Positions 35,283 through 44,114 of a stretch of 64,000 nucleotides of DNA are shown here, in pieces. A program made the position numbers and the translations under genes. This stretch comes from Thermoleptolyngbya sichuanensis A183 (GTDB taxonomy: Bacteria; Cyanobacteriota; Cyanobacteriia; Elainellales; Elainellaceae): contig NZ_CP053661.1 of NCBI RefSeq assembly GCF_013177315.1, positions 2,914,001 to 2,978,000 of the forward strand, in the 5' to 3' direction. Position 1 is the stretch's first letter. Every line of letters begins with the position of its first letter. The notes beneath the pieces were generated by a model that was not told the DNA's origin, made no database searches, and saw nothing but the letters and a program-made list of their open reading frames with translations.

Positions 35283-37016
35283 ATGGCTGAGCTAAGACCC
35301 AAAGACGTGCAAGTGGCGGAAGTCGGTGCAAATACTCTAGTGCTGCGATCGCGCACCTTTGACCGACTCAAGTTTGAGGTGGAATACGCCCGCCAAAAGG
35401 GAACCACTGCCAACGCCTACCTGATCCAGGCAGACCAGATTGCCCTCATCGACCCGCCCGGAGCCTCCTTCAGCGGGCTGTTTATCGAAGAGCTGGCGCA
35501 CCATGTCTACCTCCAGCGGATCAACTATGTCATTCTCAGCCACGTCAACCCCAATCGGCTGTCTACGCTGAAGGACTTGCTCAACCCCGAAGTAGCAGCA
35601 CAGATTACCTTTGTCTGCACCCGCGCCGCAGAGGTGGTGCTGCGGGAGTCGTTTCCAGAGCAGGCGCTGCGGATTTTGGTGGCAAACGCCGAAGATACGA
35701 TTGATCTGGGACAGGGGCACTGCCTGCACTTTATCCCCACGCCCACGCCGCGCCACCCCGATGCGCTCTGCACCTACGACCCTGCGACCCGAATCCTGTA
35801 TACCGACAAGCTGTTTGGGGCGCATGTGTGCGATGACGCGCTGTACGACGAACACTGGCGATCGCTCACCGATGACCGCCGCTATTATTTTGACTGCATC
35901 CACGCGGCCCAGTCTAAGCAGGTCGAAGCCGCCCTCGATCGCCTGGCCGAAGTCACTCAGTCGGCGCTGATTCTGGCTCCGGGGCACGGGCCGTTGGTGC
36001 GCTACAGCGCCAGCCGTCTGGTGTTTGACTATCGCTATTGGTGCGAGCAGCAGGATCAGCAGGACTTCAGTGTGGCGCTGCTGTATGCCTCCGCCTATGG
36101 CAACACGGCCACAATGGCAGCAGCGATCGCCCGTGGGCTGACCCAGGCCGGCGTGACGGTGGCTTCGATCAACTGCGAATTTGCCGACCCAGACGAGGTC
36201 ACAGCGGCGATCGCCAAAACCGACGGCTTCATCATCGGTTCCCCCACGCTGGCGGGCCATCCCCCCAGCCAGATTCAGACCGCCTTGGGCATTGTTCTGT
36301 CTACTGCGCCAAAGACCCAACTGGCGGGCGTGTTTGGCTCCTTTGGCTGGAGCGGAGAAGCGGTAGACTTGCTGGAGAGCAAGCTGCAAGATGCGGGCTA
36401 TACGCTGGGCTTTGAGACGCTGCGGGTGAAGTTTTCGCCCACCGAGGAGGTCTTGCAGCAATGCGAAGCCGCCGGGGCCGAATTTGCCCAAATCCTCAAA
36501 AAGACGCGAAAAACTCGCACCCTGCGCCAGCCTGCGGTGGATGCCCGCAGCGATCGCACGGAACAAGCTGTCGGCCGCGTCACAGGTTCCCTCTGCGTCC
36601 TCACTGCAAAGCAGGGCAGCGCCGATATCGGGGTTCTCACCTCCTGGGTGTCGCAGGCGACCTTCAATCCGCCGGGTCTGACCATTGCGCTTGCCAAAGA
36701 CCAGGCCGAGGCGCTGCTGCCCGAAACGGGCGACGGCTTCGTGCTGAATATCCTCAAAGAAGGCCGTAACCTGCGCCGCCATTTCCAAAAGCCAATGCAG
36801 CCCGGAGAAGACCGCTTTGCGGCCGTGGCTCATCACCCCGCCAGCAACGGCTGTTTGGTGCTGGACGAGGCGATCGCCTTTTTGGAATGCCAGGTGCAAA
36901 ACCGGATGGAGTGCGGCGATCACTGGCTGATCTACGCCAGCGTAGACAATGGCAAAGTGCTAGAAACCGTGGGAGTGACCGCTGTCCAGCACCGCAAATC
37001 TGGAACCTATTATTAA
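35283..37016 (+). CDS. flv1: Flavodiiron protein with non-canonical diiron site (Flv1-type)
   Basis: A 577-residue class-C flavodiiron protein with the same three domains as flv3. In place of HxExDH it has SHVNPNRL (near residues 87-94), so the carboxylate ligands are replaced by Asn and the last His by Arg. That substitution marks the Flv1/Flv2 group. Flv1 works as a hetero-oligomer with Flv3 in O2 photoreduction; the presence of both genes within 5 kb supports that pairing. The flavodoxin part starts at about 260 (LLYASAYGNTATMAA) and the flavin-reductase part at about 420 (RVTGSLCVLTAKQG). Confidence 0.88.
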   Translation: MAELRPKDVQVAEVGANTLVLRSRTFDRLKFEVEYARQKGTTANAYLIQADQIALIDPPGASFSGLFIEELAHHVYLQRINYVILSHVNPNRLSTLKDLLNPEVAAQITFVCTRAAEVVLRESFPEQALRILVANAEDTIDLGQGHCLHFIPTPTPRHPDALCTYDPATRILYTDKLFGAHVCDDALYDEHWRSLTDDRRYYFDCIHAAQSKQVEAALDRLAEVTQSALILAPGHGPLVRYSASRLVFDYRYWCEQQDQQDFSVALLYASAYGNTATMAAAIARGLTQAGVTVASINCEFADPDEVTAAIAKTDGFIIGSPTLAGHPPSQIQTALGIVLSTAPKTQLAGVFGSFGWSGEAVDLLESKLQDAGYTLGFETLRVKFSPTEEVLQQCEAAGAEFAQILKKTRKTRTLRQPAVDARSDRTEQAVGRVTGSLCVLTAKQGSADIGVLTSWVSQATFNPPGLTIALAKDQAEALLPETGDGFVLNILKEGRNLRRHFQKPMQPGEDRFAAVAHHPASNGCLVLDEAIAFLECQVQNRMECGDHWLIYASVDNGKVLETVGVTAVQHRKSGTYY

Positions 37017-37221
37017 GCCGCGCTTTATTAATCCACGCTCATCCCTCCAACACCCGCCGCTCGTCACCCCCCCCCCAAAAAACGCACTCCCGACATGATT
37101 TGCCGCAAGCGCAGTGCGTATCCATTTCGCAGCAGGTATTGCGCTGAAACAGGCTAGAAAACAACCAAAAGCGATCGCCCTTGCTGCTGGAGCGATCGCT
37201 CAGGGCAAGCCTGTCTAGAAG

Positions 37222-38241
37222 CTAAATGACTCGGCTTAGAGGCAGATAGAGAACGTGATTATTTCTCTTACCTAGAGGTTCCTGCTGTCCCAGTTTGCGC
37301 CTTTGTCCCTCTAGCCAAATGATGACGTTACTGTTCTCCGGATAATATTGCTGAACAAATTTAATAAAGTCATCAGGCGTACAAGGTTTACCCGTTCCAC
37401 TCATGAACTCTCGGTGAAATCTAGTGTGAACCTCTTCGGAGATCGTAATTATATTATCCAAACTATCTGCCAAGTGAGGATACGCACTGGAAGAATAGAG
37501 GTGATGGGCTGCCAAATTAAATCGGTGGTACCGATCCGGTTTTTGACCTGTGACAAGACAAGTCTTTTTATCCCGCCTTTTGGCTTCTTCCTTGCACTTG
37601 GAAATCCGCTTCTCACGAGACTCAATCAACTTAATAATGTCTGAGACTTGAGGACTGATTTCTTCACCGACATCCCGACATTCGTCCCGACGATTTTTAA
37701 GCGTAAGTTCAGTTGAGAATGCTAGAGAAAGTCGATAAATGCCTTCCAGAGAGTAGAAAATTCCGCCCTCGTCAATAAATTCCTGGTAGTGCTGTCCTTT
37801 GATTAGCGGGCGATCGCTCTTTTGGGTACATTCAGCCATCCGGCGAAGCGTCTGGATATTTGTCCCGAAAATTGCTACTGCATCTGCTTGGCTCACCCAA
37901 TACTGATCGCTCCGCCGCATCAGCGAAGCACAGTTATCCAAAATTTTCTTACGGACGAAGCTCTTACGAATCTTTTCTCTGGTGTGCAAAAACCACTCTT
38001 TGAGAGAATCCCAAAAACTCAGTTTCTTCGTAGCCTCAAGGTATCGAGCTAGAGTGTACGCTCCCGACTGAGTATATTCTCTGGCTCCGTTGCTTGAAAC
38101 CACTCGATAATCTTTCCCTTCTTCCAATTCCCACTCATCATCAGGAATGGCATCAAAGAACTTCTCAATTTCGATTAGCTCCTGGGAAGAGATTTTGAGA
38201 AGCTTTAGCAAGTCTTCTGCTCTGATGTAGGTTTTTGCCAT
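37222..38241 (-). CDS. HNH endonuclease-like protein, second gene of J-domain/HNH unit
   Basis: A 339-residue protein. The C-terminal third is HNH-like: CLVTGQ, then LAAHHLYSSSAYPHLADSLDNIITI and VHTRFH, giving the His-Asn-His triad; only one Cys is near, so there is no second zinc CxxC. The N-terminal two thirds seem to contain two related modules, each with a helix-turn-helix-like stretch and a GxxY...YTxSGxYxLARY-type end (GKDYRVVSSNGAREYTQSGAYTLARYLE at about 62-88; a similar FYSLEGIYRLSLAF at about 167-180). It starts 2 bp after the stop of the J-domain gene, so the two are coupled. Base composition is markedly AT-richer than the flanks, indicating transfer. Confidence 0.75.
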   Translation of the reverse strand: MAKTYIRAEDLLKLLKISSQELIEIEKFFDAIPDDEWELEEGKDYRVVSSNGAREYTQSGAYTLARYLEATKKLSFWDSLKEWFLHTREKIRKSFVRKKILDNCASLMRRSDQYWVSQADAVAIFGTNIQTLRRMAECTQKSDRPLIKGQHYQEFIDEGGIFYSLEGIYRLSLAFSTELTLKNRRDECRDVGEEISPQVSDIIKLIESREKRISKCKEEAKRRDKKTCLVTGQKPDRYHRFNLAAHHLYSSSAYPHLADSLDNIITISEEVHTRFHREFMSGTGKPCTPDDFIKFVQQYYPENSNVIIWLEGQRRKLGQQEPLGKRNNHVLYLPLSRVI

Positions 38242-38243
38242 AT

Positions 38244-38816
38244 TTAGAACTTCTCGGTCAAACTCTTGTAGAACACGGTCAATCGGTCAAAAATTTCTGC
38301 ATTTCCTGTTTCGGAATTGTCTGGGTGGTAGATCTTGCTGAGATCCCGATAGGCGGCTTTGACATCCTCAGTAGAGTTGACTTTAGGATCAAGCCCAAAT
38401 GCTTTCCACGGCATATCGTATTTGAAAATGTTGATGCCATTGACGCAGCCATAGCCCGATTCGTTTTCTTCACCGGGCAAAATACCAATTAGCTTCCGAT
38501 AAAGCTGCTCCCAGTCATCCTTCTTGCTAAGGCTGATGTTGCCCATGCTGCTAGTTGCAAGCTGAAATGCACCAGACTTTTTGAGTTCCTTGGTGTCTTT
38601 TACGCCGAAATGATCGTAGATTGCTTGCTTGACTTGTGTAACGGTTAGCTTCTTGACTTTGGGCGGCTTCGGCTTTGCAGCAGACTTTGATTTTGCAGAC
38701 TCTTTTGTAAGCACAAAGAGCGCGAATTCTCGCAGAATTGAATCGCTGTAGCCATGCTCGGAAGATAACCGCTGAATCTCGGACTCGATCCGGGCTGTAA
38801 TTTTGTTACTGCTCAT
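38244..38816 (-). CDS. J-domain protein, first gene of J-domain/HNH unit
   Basis: A 190-residue protein. The last ~60 residues form a J domain: WKAFGLDPKVNSTEDVKAAY, then RDLSKIYHPDNSE with the HPD motif that stimulates Hsp70 (DnaK) ATPase. The N-terminal part is Lys/Ser/Ala-rich in the middle (SAKSKSAAKPKPPKVKKL) and preceded by a helical segment; I do not recognise it. No DnaJ zinc finger or client-binding domain is present. The HNH gene follows after 2 bp. The pair shares low G+C content. Upstream 38817-39112 looks non-coding with an AT-rich promoter-like stretch. Confidence 0.75.
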   Translation of the reverse strand: MSSNKITARIESEIQRLSSEHGYSDSILREFALFVLTKESAKSKSAAKPKPPKVKKLTVTQVKQAIYDHFGVKDTKELKKSGAFQLATSSMGNISLSKKDDWEQLYRKLIGILPGEENESGYGCVNGINIFKYDMPWKAFGLDPKVNSTEDVKAAYRDLSKIYHPDNSETGNAEIFDRLTVFYKSLTEKF

Positions 38817-39112
38817 ACGAGCTTCCTCTTCTAGATGCGCGATCGCCGTTATGAAGCGCTATATCTTTATATTTCCCCATCAAACATGAAGCCTAACAGG
38901 AGAAATTTGTATTTTTTCTGTGATTTTGGCGATTAAATTGGCAAGTGTTTTTCAAAAACTGGGGCATAGTCCTCAATCGCCTGCGTACAAATACCGAAAG
39001 CGGGCTGTTTGGGGTTGTTGATAAAACACCACCCCTCAGCCCGCGATCGCCCGCCGTTCAGTTGTTCCCCGTCGTTCAGTTGTTCTACGGTTCCTGAACC
39101 CTTACCGAAATC

Positions 39113-40384
39113 CTAATAATCCCGTCCCTTCACCTGCGCCAGCGCATCGGTCGTCAACACACCGTTTTCGGAATAGTAGCCCGATGCTTTTTTGGCTTCG
39201 ATTTCTACCTGCGCGTCGGCAGGAATCAGGTCTGGCGGGATTGGGATTCGCTGCACGACCTCGATGCCCGCGTGAGTAATCGCGTTGTATTTCATATTGC
39301 TCATCGACACCAGCCGATCGATCTTGCTCACGCCCAGCCAGTGCAGCACGTCGGGCATGAGTTCCTGAAAGCGCATATCCTGCACCCCCGCCACGCACTC
39401 CGTCCGCAGGAAATAGGCATCAGCGCGATCGCCTCCCTCCTGGCGCTTGCGAGCATTGTAGACCAGGAACTTGGTCACTTCGCCCAGGGCCCGACCTTCC
39501 TTGCGGCAATAAACAATAATGCCTGCTCCGCCCTCCTGCGCTGTCTGGATGCAAACCTCGATGCCATGCACCAGATAGGGGCGACAGGTGCAAATATCAG
39601 AGCCAAACACATCGGAGCCGTTGCATTCGTCATGCACCCGCACGGCCAGCGGCTTGGCTGGGTCGCCAATAGTCGTTTCGTCGCCAACGATATAAACTGT
39701 CGTGCCGCCGATGGGTGGCAAAAACACCTGCAAATCGGGGCGCGTCACCAGTTCGGGAAACATGCCACCCGTCTGCTGAAACAAAATGCGGCGCAGTTCC
39801 CATTCTTCCACGTCTAGCCGTTTGGCAATCCCCGGCAGATACCAAACCGGGTCGATGGCGGCCTTCGTCACCACCAAATTGCCGTCTTCTTTGAGGATCT
39901 TGCCGTCTACCCGCAGGCGGCCGCTGGCGATTTCGTCGCGCAGTTCGGGAATGAAGATGTGTGCCTTGGTGATGGCGATGGTGGGACGAATGTCGTAGTC
40001 GCTGGGGAAATGGGGCGCAAAAATCTCGCTGGCGATCGCCCCCCACGGATCAAGTGAGACAATCTTTTCGGGATCTTTCCAACTGGCGTAGGGGCCAATC
40101 GCCGAAACCGGAGCGGTATTGGTCAAATCTGCCCGATGCTCTGGGTCAAGCACCCCACTGGCCACGGCCAGCGCCCGATAGACGCTATAGGAGCCGCCGT
40201 GCGTCCCAATCACATTGCGCTGGGCCGTGCTGCGAACCGAGCCGATGATGGGGCCGCGCTCGACCGGGTTGGCTGCGCCCCAGAGAATCGGCGTAGTCTT
40301 GGCTCCCAGGCGATTGCGATGAGACGTGAGAATAATATGTTTGGGCTTGGCTTTGGATTGTGCGTCTGATTGTGCGTCTGTCAT
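39113..40384 (-). CDS. GTP cyclohydrolase II-like protein (URC1-like)
   Basis: A 423-residue protein whose C-terminal half is a GTP cyclohydrolase II domain. The zinc site C-x10-C-x-C is present in HDECNGSDVFGSDICTCRP, followed by YCRKEGRALGE and the NMKYNAI motif. The N-terminal ~190 residues are not RibB, so this is not the usual RibBA of riboflavin synthesis. Proteins of this plan are related to URC1 of the fungal and bacterial uracil catabolism route. It is divergent from the uracil phosphoribosyltransferase gene, which supports a link with pyrimidine metabolism, but the reaction is inferred. Confidence 0.85.
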   Translation of the reverse strand: MTDAQSDAQSKAKPKHIILTSHRNRLGAKTTPILWGAANPVERGPIIGSVRSTAQRNVIGTHGGSYSVYRALAVASGVLDPEHRADLTNTAPVSAIGPYASWKDPEKIVSLDPWGAIASEIFAPHFPSDYDIRPTIAITKAHIFIPELRDEIASGRLRVDGKILKEDGNLVVTKAAIDPVWYLPGIAKRLDVEEWELRRILFQQTGGMFPELVTRPDLQVFLPPIGGTTVYIVGDETTIGDPAKPLAVRVHDECNGSDVFGSDICTCRPYLVHGIEVCIQTAQEGGAGIIVYCRKEGRALGEVTKFLVYNARKRQEGGDRADAYFLRTECVAGVQDMRFQELMPDVLHWLGVSKIDRLVSMSNMKYNAITHAGIEVVQRIPIPPDLIPADAQVEIEAKKASGYYSENGVLTTDALAQVKGRDY

Positions 40385-40784
40385 AGCGAAAAGACACCCT
40401 GAGAATGATTCACAAACTTTAGCAAGTTCTTTAGCCCGTTTTCAGATCGACAACGTTGAGGCTGGCTAATAGGACTGGCGAAGACTGGCTGATAAGACTC
40501 GCCTACAAGACTTGCCCACAAGACTCACCAATAAAACTTGCCAATAAGACTTGCCGAATTACTTGCCGAATTGTGTAACCAAATTGTGTAAAGCGAGATT
40601 GTAGCATTTGATCTCTCAGCCGTTAATGCCCTAGCAAAAGAACCCGACTGGAGAATTGCAAATTTAAGGCAAGACAGGAGCAAGAAGGGCGATCGCCCAT
40701 CGATGAGATGCACTAAAATCGGGCCATGAGAAATTCAGGCTGCACTACAAAAACGAGCATCTGGTAAAAGGTCTGGTAAAAACC
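40385..40784. repeat. Divergent spacer with degenerate ~15-bp tandem repeats
   Basis: Between the GCHII-like gene and upp. A run of AAGACTTGCC/AAGACTNGCC variants spaced about 15 bp occupies 40470-40560. A GGTCTGGTAAAA stutter lies just before upp (40758-40782). No gene is supported. Confidence 0.6.
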
Positions 40785-41459
40785 GTGTCCGAGCAACCCC
40801 CATCTAAATCCTCATCGATTGTCTTTCCGGCCGAAGTTAACGTCATCAAGCACCCGCTGGTGCAACACAAGCTGACCCTGATGCGTCAGGCAGAAACCCA
40901 CACGCAAGACTTTCGGCGACTGCTTAAGGAAATTTCCATGCTGCTGGCCTACGAAGTCACCCGCGACCTGCCTGTGAAGTATGAAAAAATCCGCACCCCC
41001 CTGGCCGAGATGGATGCGCCCGTGCTGGCCGCCGACAAAAATATGGTAATTGTCTCGATCATGCGGGCGGGGCAGGGCTTGCTAGACGGCATGTTGGAGC
41101 TAATTCCCACCGCAAAGGTCGGGCATATTGGGCTATATCGGGAGCCGACCACGCTGACGGTGGTGGAATATTACCTGAAGCTGCCCAACGACACCGAACA
41201 CCGCGACATGCTCGTTGTAGACCCGATGCTGGCTACGGGCAACTCGGCCGTCGCCGCCGTCGATCGCCTCAAGGAAGCCAATCCGCTGTCGATCAAGTTT
41301 GTCTGTCTGCTGGCGGCTCCAGAAGGCATCCAGTGTTTTCATGAGCAGCATCCAGACGTGCCCATTTACACGGCTGCAGTGGATGAGCGACTGGACGAGC
41401 ATGGCTACATTGTTCCTGGCGTGGGCGATGCGGGCGATCGCCTCTATGGCACGAAGTAA
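40785..41459 (+). CDS. upp: Uracil phosphoribosyltransferase
   Basis: UPRT converts uracil and PRPP to UMP in pyrimidine salvage. The 224-residue product starts with GTG at 40785. The PRPP-binding loop [12 protein letters not shown] and the uracil-binding C-terminal stretch [25 protein letters not shown] are both present, as are [11 protein letters not shown] and PEGIQCF. The length is normal. It is divergent from the GCHII/URC1-like gene. Confidence 0.96.
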   Translation: MSEQPPSKSSSIVFPAEVNVIKHPLVQHKLTLMRQAETHTQDFRRLLKEISMLLAYEVTRDLPVKYEKIRTPLAEMDAPVLAADKNMVIVSIMRAGQGLLDGMLELIPTAKVGHIGLYREPTTLTVVEYYLKLPNDTEHRDMLVVDPMLATGNSAVAAVDRLKEANPLSIKFVCLLAAPEGIQCFHEQHPDVPIYTAAVDERLDEHGYIVPGVGDAGDRLYGTK

Positions 41460-41634
41460 GGGAACACGGATTCCGAAGCCAAAGATAAGGCTCGAAAAGG
41501 TATTCCAGCGAAAAGGTATTCCAGCGAAGCTAACCGACCTTCTTGCTGGCCTAACTTACCGTTCTGGATATCAATCCGCACCAACAGCGAAACTGGTGAA
41601 ATCGCTGAAAGCCTCATAGACACTCGGGCCAGCA

Positions 41635-41668
41635 ATCTAAAACCGCCAATCCAAAATCTAAATCGATT
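41635..41668. repeat. ATCCAAAATC-type dispersed repeat
   Basis: A second instance of the family noted at 30425-30463. It is followed by an ATGCCGATTA direct repeat (41692-41710). Confidence 0.5.
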
Positions 41669-41710
41669 CCCCTTATCAAGACCCCATTGAATGCCGATTA
41701 ATGCCGATTA

Positions 41711-42511
41711 ATGTCAATTTCTGATTCGCAAACTGCTGGTGTATTGGGCGATTCTTCGACGCAGACCAAGGGCGATCGCCCCGCCCAGGCGGCCTGGGTT
41801 TCGCCCCTGGTTTGGCTGGTGTGGCTGGCCTACGTCGGCTATGTGCTGCTGAGCGACCTGCCGCCGGGGCCGTCGCTGCTGCACACGTCGCCCGCCACCC
41901 TGCAAGAGGCGATCGCCCTCAGTTTGAATTTTGGGCTAGTGCTGCCTGCGCTCTTTCCCGCCGTAGCCCCAGTGCTACATCCTGGGCTAGAGGCGCTGTT
42001 TAACCTGACGGTGGGCTGGGGGCTGCTGCTGTGGGGCTTTGCCATCGATGGGCGGGGGCAGCGGCTGCCGATTTTACCCTTTCTCCTGGGCACAGCATTT
42101 TTAACGAACGTATTTTATCTGCCCTGGCTGGCGCTGCGACGACCGAATCCGGAGCCGCCGACCCCGCCGCTGAGCCGCCTAGAGCAAATAACCGAAAACC
42201 GAGCCTGTCCGCTGGTGCTGGGGGCGATCGCCCTTGCGTCGGTTGTCTGGGCAGTGGCGGGCCGCCCTGAGTTTGGCGACGGGCCAACCCGCTGGGCCAG
42301 TCTGATGGAGATTTTGCAGGGCGATCGCCTCGCCTATTCTTTCCTGATCGACCTGCTCGTATTTTGGTTATTTCAAGGATGGCTAGTGTCCGATGACATG
42401 GCTCGTCGCCAGTGGGTCAACCCAGCAATTAGCTGGATCGCCCGTCTGGTACCGTTTGTAGGGCTGGTGGTGTATATGGTGCGTCGCCCGTCTTTTGAGC
42501 AGGCCGCTTAG
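41711..42511 (+). CDS. Conserved cyanobacterial multi-spanning membrane protein
   Basis: A 266-residue protein with about six hydrophobic segments, among them SPLVWLVWLAYVGYVLLSD, GWGLLLWGFAI, FLLGTAFLTNVFYLPWLAL and LIDLLVFWLFQGWLV. The tail ends LVVYMVRRPSFEQAA. It looks like a conserved cyanobacterial protein of unknown function. It starts at ATG 41711. Confidence 0.75.
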   Translation: MSISDSQTAGVLGDSSTQTKGDRPAQAAWVSPLVWLVWLAYVGYVLLSDLPPGPSLLHTSPATLQEAIALSLNFGLVLPALFPAVAPVLHPGLEALFNLTVGWGLLLWGFAIDGRGQRLPILPFLLGTAFLTNVFYLPWLALRRPNPEPPTPPLSRLEQITENRACPLVLGAIALASVVWAVAGRPEFGDGPTRWASLMEILQGDRLAYSFLIDLLVFWLFQGWLVSDDMARRQWVNPAISWIARLVPFVGLVVYMVRRPSFEQAA

Positions 42512-42539
42512 TCTGATAGGGTTGTCAAAAGTCTGGTGA

Positions 42540-42600
42540 AAAAAGCTGGTAAAAGAGTCTGGTAAAAGAATCTGGTAAAAGAATCTGGCAAAGTGAAAAT
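42540..42600. repeat. Tandem ~13-bp repeat (TCTGGTAAAAGAA)
   Basis: Four imperfect copies of TCTGGTAAAAGAA follow the stop of the previous gene. A similar GGTCTGGTAAAA stutter lies upstream of upp. Confidence 0.7.
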
Positions 42601-42650
42601 CCTTTGCGCCAGCGTCATCAAAGCGTCATCAAAGCATTACATTAAGCGGC

Positions 42651-42667
42651 GTTTGCATTATGCAAAC
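42651..42667. promoter_or_regulatory. 17-bp palindrome, candidate operator
   Basis: GTTTGCAT-T-ATGCAAAC is a perfect palindrome around one central base, 126 bp ahead of the Roadblock-like gene. It could bind a dimeric regulator; no family is suggested. Confidence 0.35.
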
Positions 42668-42792
42668 ATTGCATAGGTTCATGGTGCAACAGGCAATTCT
42701 ACGGTCGTTCCCCGGTGATTCCGTTTCTAGATTGGGAATGATGAGAGTGTGATGCTTTCTGGATGTGGTCTTTTCGCTTGAGGTGAGTCGGT

Positions 42793-43263
42793 GTGAACAA
42801 CCCTGTTGCCAATCCGCCTGTTGCACAGCCGTTTGTACATCCTGTCGTGCATCTCCAAGCCCCGTCGATGCTGGTCAGCAGCTCCCTCATGGAAGAGACC
42901 CAACGCCAAGCCTCCAGTAGTCAATACACCGATGACTTGATCGGGGCTGCTATTTTTGATCTGAGCGGATTGCCAAAGGAATACTTCACCACGGCCGAAA
43001 GCAGCGATGTCAGTTGGGTGCAAACAATCTTTCAGGCGCTGGGGTTGCAGTCTCTACTGATGTCTTCGCTGAAGCTAGATGGGTTTCGTCATGCGGTGAT
43101 TCATAGTGCAGACTATCGGGCAGTGGTGGTGCGGCAAAAAAATCGCTACACCGCCCTGCTGACTCGACAAACTTCTGAAGCCCTGCCGGAGTCATTTATC
43201 CAGTGGGCGCAAGAGTTTGAACCCACAATGTTGCGATCGCACCCCCGGTTCAGCGCCATGTAG
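42793..43263 (+). CDS. Roadblock/LC7-like small protein
   Basis: A 156-residue protein starting with GTG at 42793. After about 50 disordered residues comes a stretch IGAAIFDLSGLPKEYFTT, IFQALGLQSLLMSSLKLDG, HAVIHSADYRAVVVRQKNRY and TALLTRQ. Strand-helix-strand order and the opening GAAIFDLSGLP resemble Roadblock/LC7 domains, which assist small GTPases in bacterial polarity and motility. The assignment is by pattern only. The next gene starts 23 bp after its stop. Confidence 0.65.
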   Translation: MNNPVANPPVAQPFVHPVVHLQAPSMLVSSSLMEETQRQASSSQYTDDLIGAAIFDLSGLPKEYFTTAESSDVSWVQTIFQALGLQSLLMSSLKLDGFRHAVIHSADYRAVVVRQKNRYTALLTRQTSEALPESFIQWAQEFEPTMLRSHPRFSAM

Positions 43264-43285
43264 TGCCCCCTGTTTTTCCCCCAAC

Positions 43286-43897
43286 ATGGTTGATACAACC
43301 GCCCGCTTTTTCATTGCCCTGGTTCCCCCCCCTGCCATTCAAAACTATGCCAATGGCGTAATTCAGGAATTGGGCGATCGCTTTCAGACCCACACGGCCA
43401 AAGCCCCGCCCCACGTCACGCTTCAGCCACCGTTTGAGTGGTCGCCGGCCCGCGCCGATCGCCTCACCGAAGAACTCGCCGCCTTTGCCCAGCGACAGAG
43501 CAGCGTACCTGTACATCTGCTAGGGTTTGGCCAGTTTTCGCCCCGCGTGCTGTATATCCACGTCGAAAGGTCTCCGGCGCTGCTGGCGCTTCAGGCGACC
43601 CTGGCGGAGCATTTAGAGCAAACCCTCGGCATCGTCGATCCCAAGGCAAAGCGGCGGCGGTTTACGCCCCACGTCACGGTCGCCTCGCGCAACATCACCC
43701 CCTACACGTTTCAGCAAGCCTGGGCCCTGCTGAAGGAACGCCCGCTGGATCTGAGATTTTCGGGCGATTGCCTCACGCTCTTGAAACACGACGGACATGA
43801 ATGGCAGATTTACCAAGAGTTTGCGTTGCTGACTCCTGCCCGCCCGTCCACAGAACCGGGCGGAGTGATCGGCGTGGGCGATCGCCCAATCGGGTGA
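43286..43897 (+). CDS. 2'-5' RNA ligase / cyclic phosphodiesterase family (2H)
   Basis: A 203-residue member of the 2H phosphoesterase superfamily. The two catalytic HxT motifs are PPHVTLQPPF and TPHVTVASRN. The ATG at 43286 is preferred to an upstream in-frame start at 43217, which lies in the preceding gene. Activity on 2'-5' linkages or cyclic phosphates is known in the family (ThpR/LigT), but the physiological substrate here is unknown. Confidence 0.88.
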   Translation: MVDTTARFFIALVPPPAIQNYANGVIQELGDRFQTHTAKAPPHVTLQPPFEWSPARADRLTEELAAFAQRQSSVPVHLLGFGQFSPRVLYIHVERSPALLALQATLAEHLEQTLGIVDPKAKRRRFTPHVTVASRNITPYTFQQAWALLKERPLDLRFSGDCLTLLKHDGHEWQIYQEFALLTPARPSTEPGGVIGVGDRPIG

Positions 43898-43934
43898 TTT
43901 CTAGAAAACTCCGCCCAAATCAAGCCAGGAACCC

Positions 43935-43963
43935 TTGACAGATAAATTCAAAATAGTAACAAT
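43935..43963 (+). promoter_or_regulatory. Candidate sigma70-type promoter for the DUF4278 gene
   Basis: A consensus TTGACA at 43935-43940 is followed after 17 bp by AACAAT (43958-43963), a fair -10. It lies 150 bp ahead of the gene at 44115. Not proven by sequence alone. Confidence 0.35.
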
Positions 43964-44114
43964 AGATACAGAAAATAAATCGTTCATCTCTCCCCGCTGT
44001 CAGCTTCAATCAGCCTAATCGCTCGAAGCCTGATCGCTCAAAAGAGACGGAAGTAGGGAGCAATCCCGAAGGAACGCGCCTCACCCTTACCCTTCAAAAA
44101 GAGAGGCGAATCCT

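Noticed and set aside
35337-36923. Minus-strand open frame of 528 codons
   Set aside because: Lies wholly inside flv1 on the other strand; no family character despite its length.
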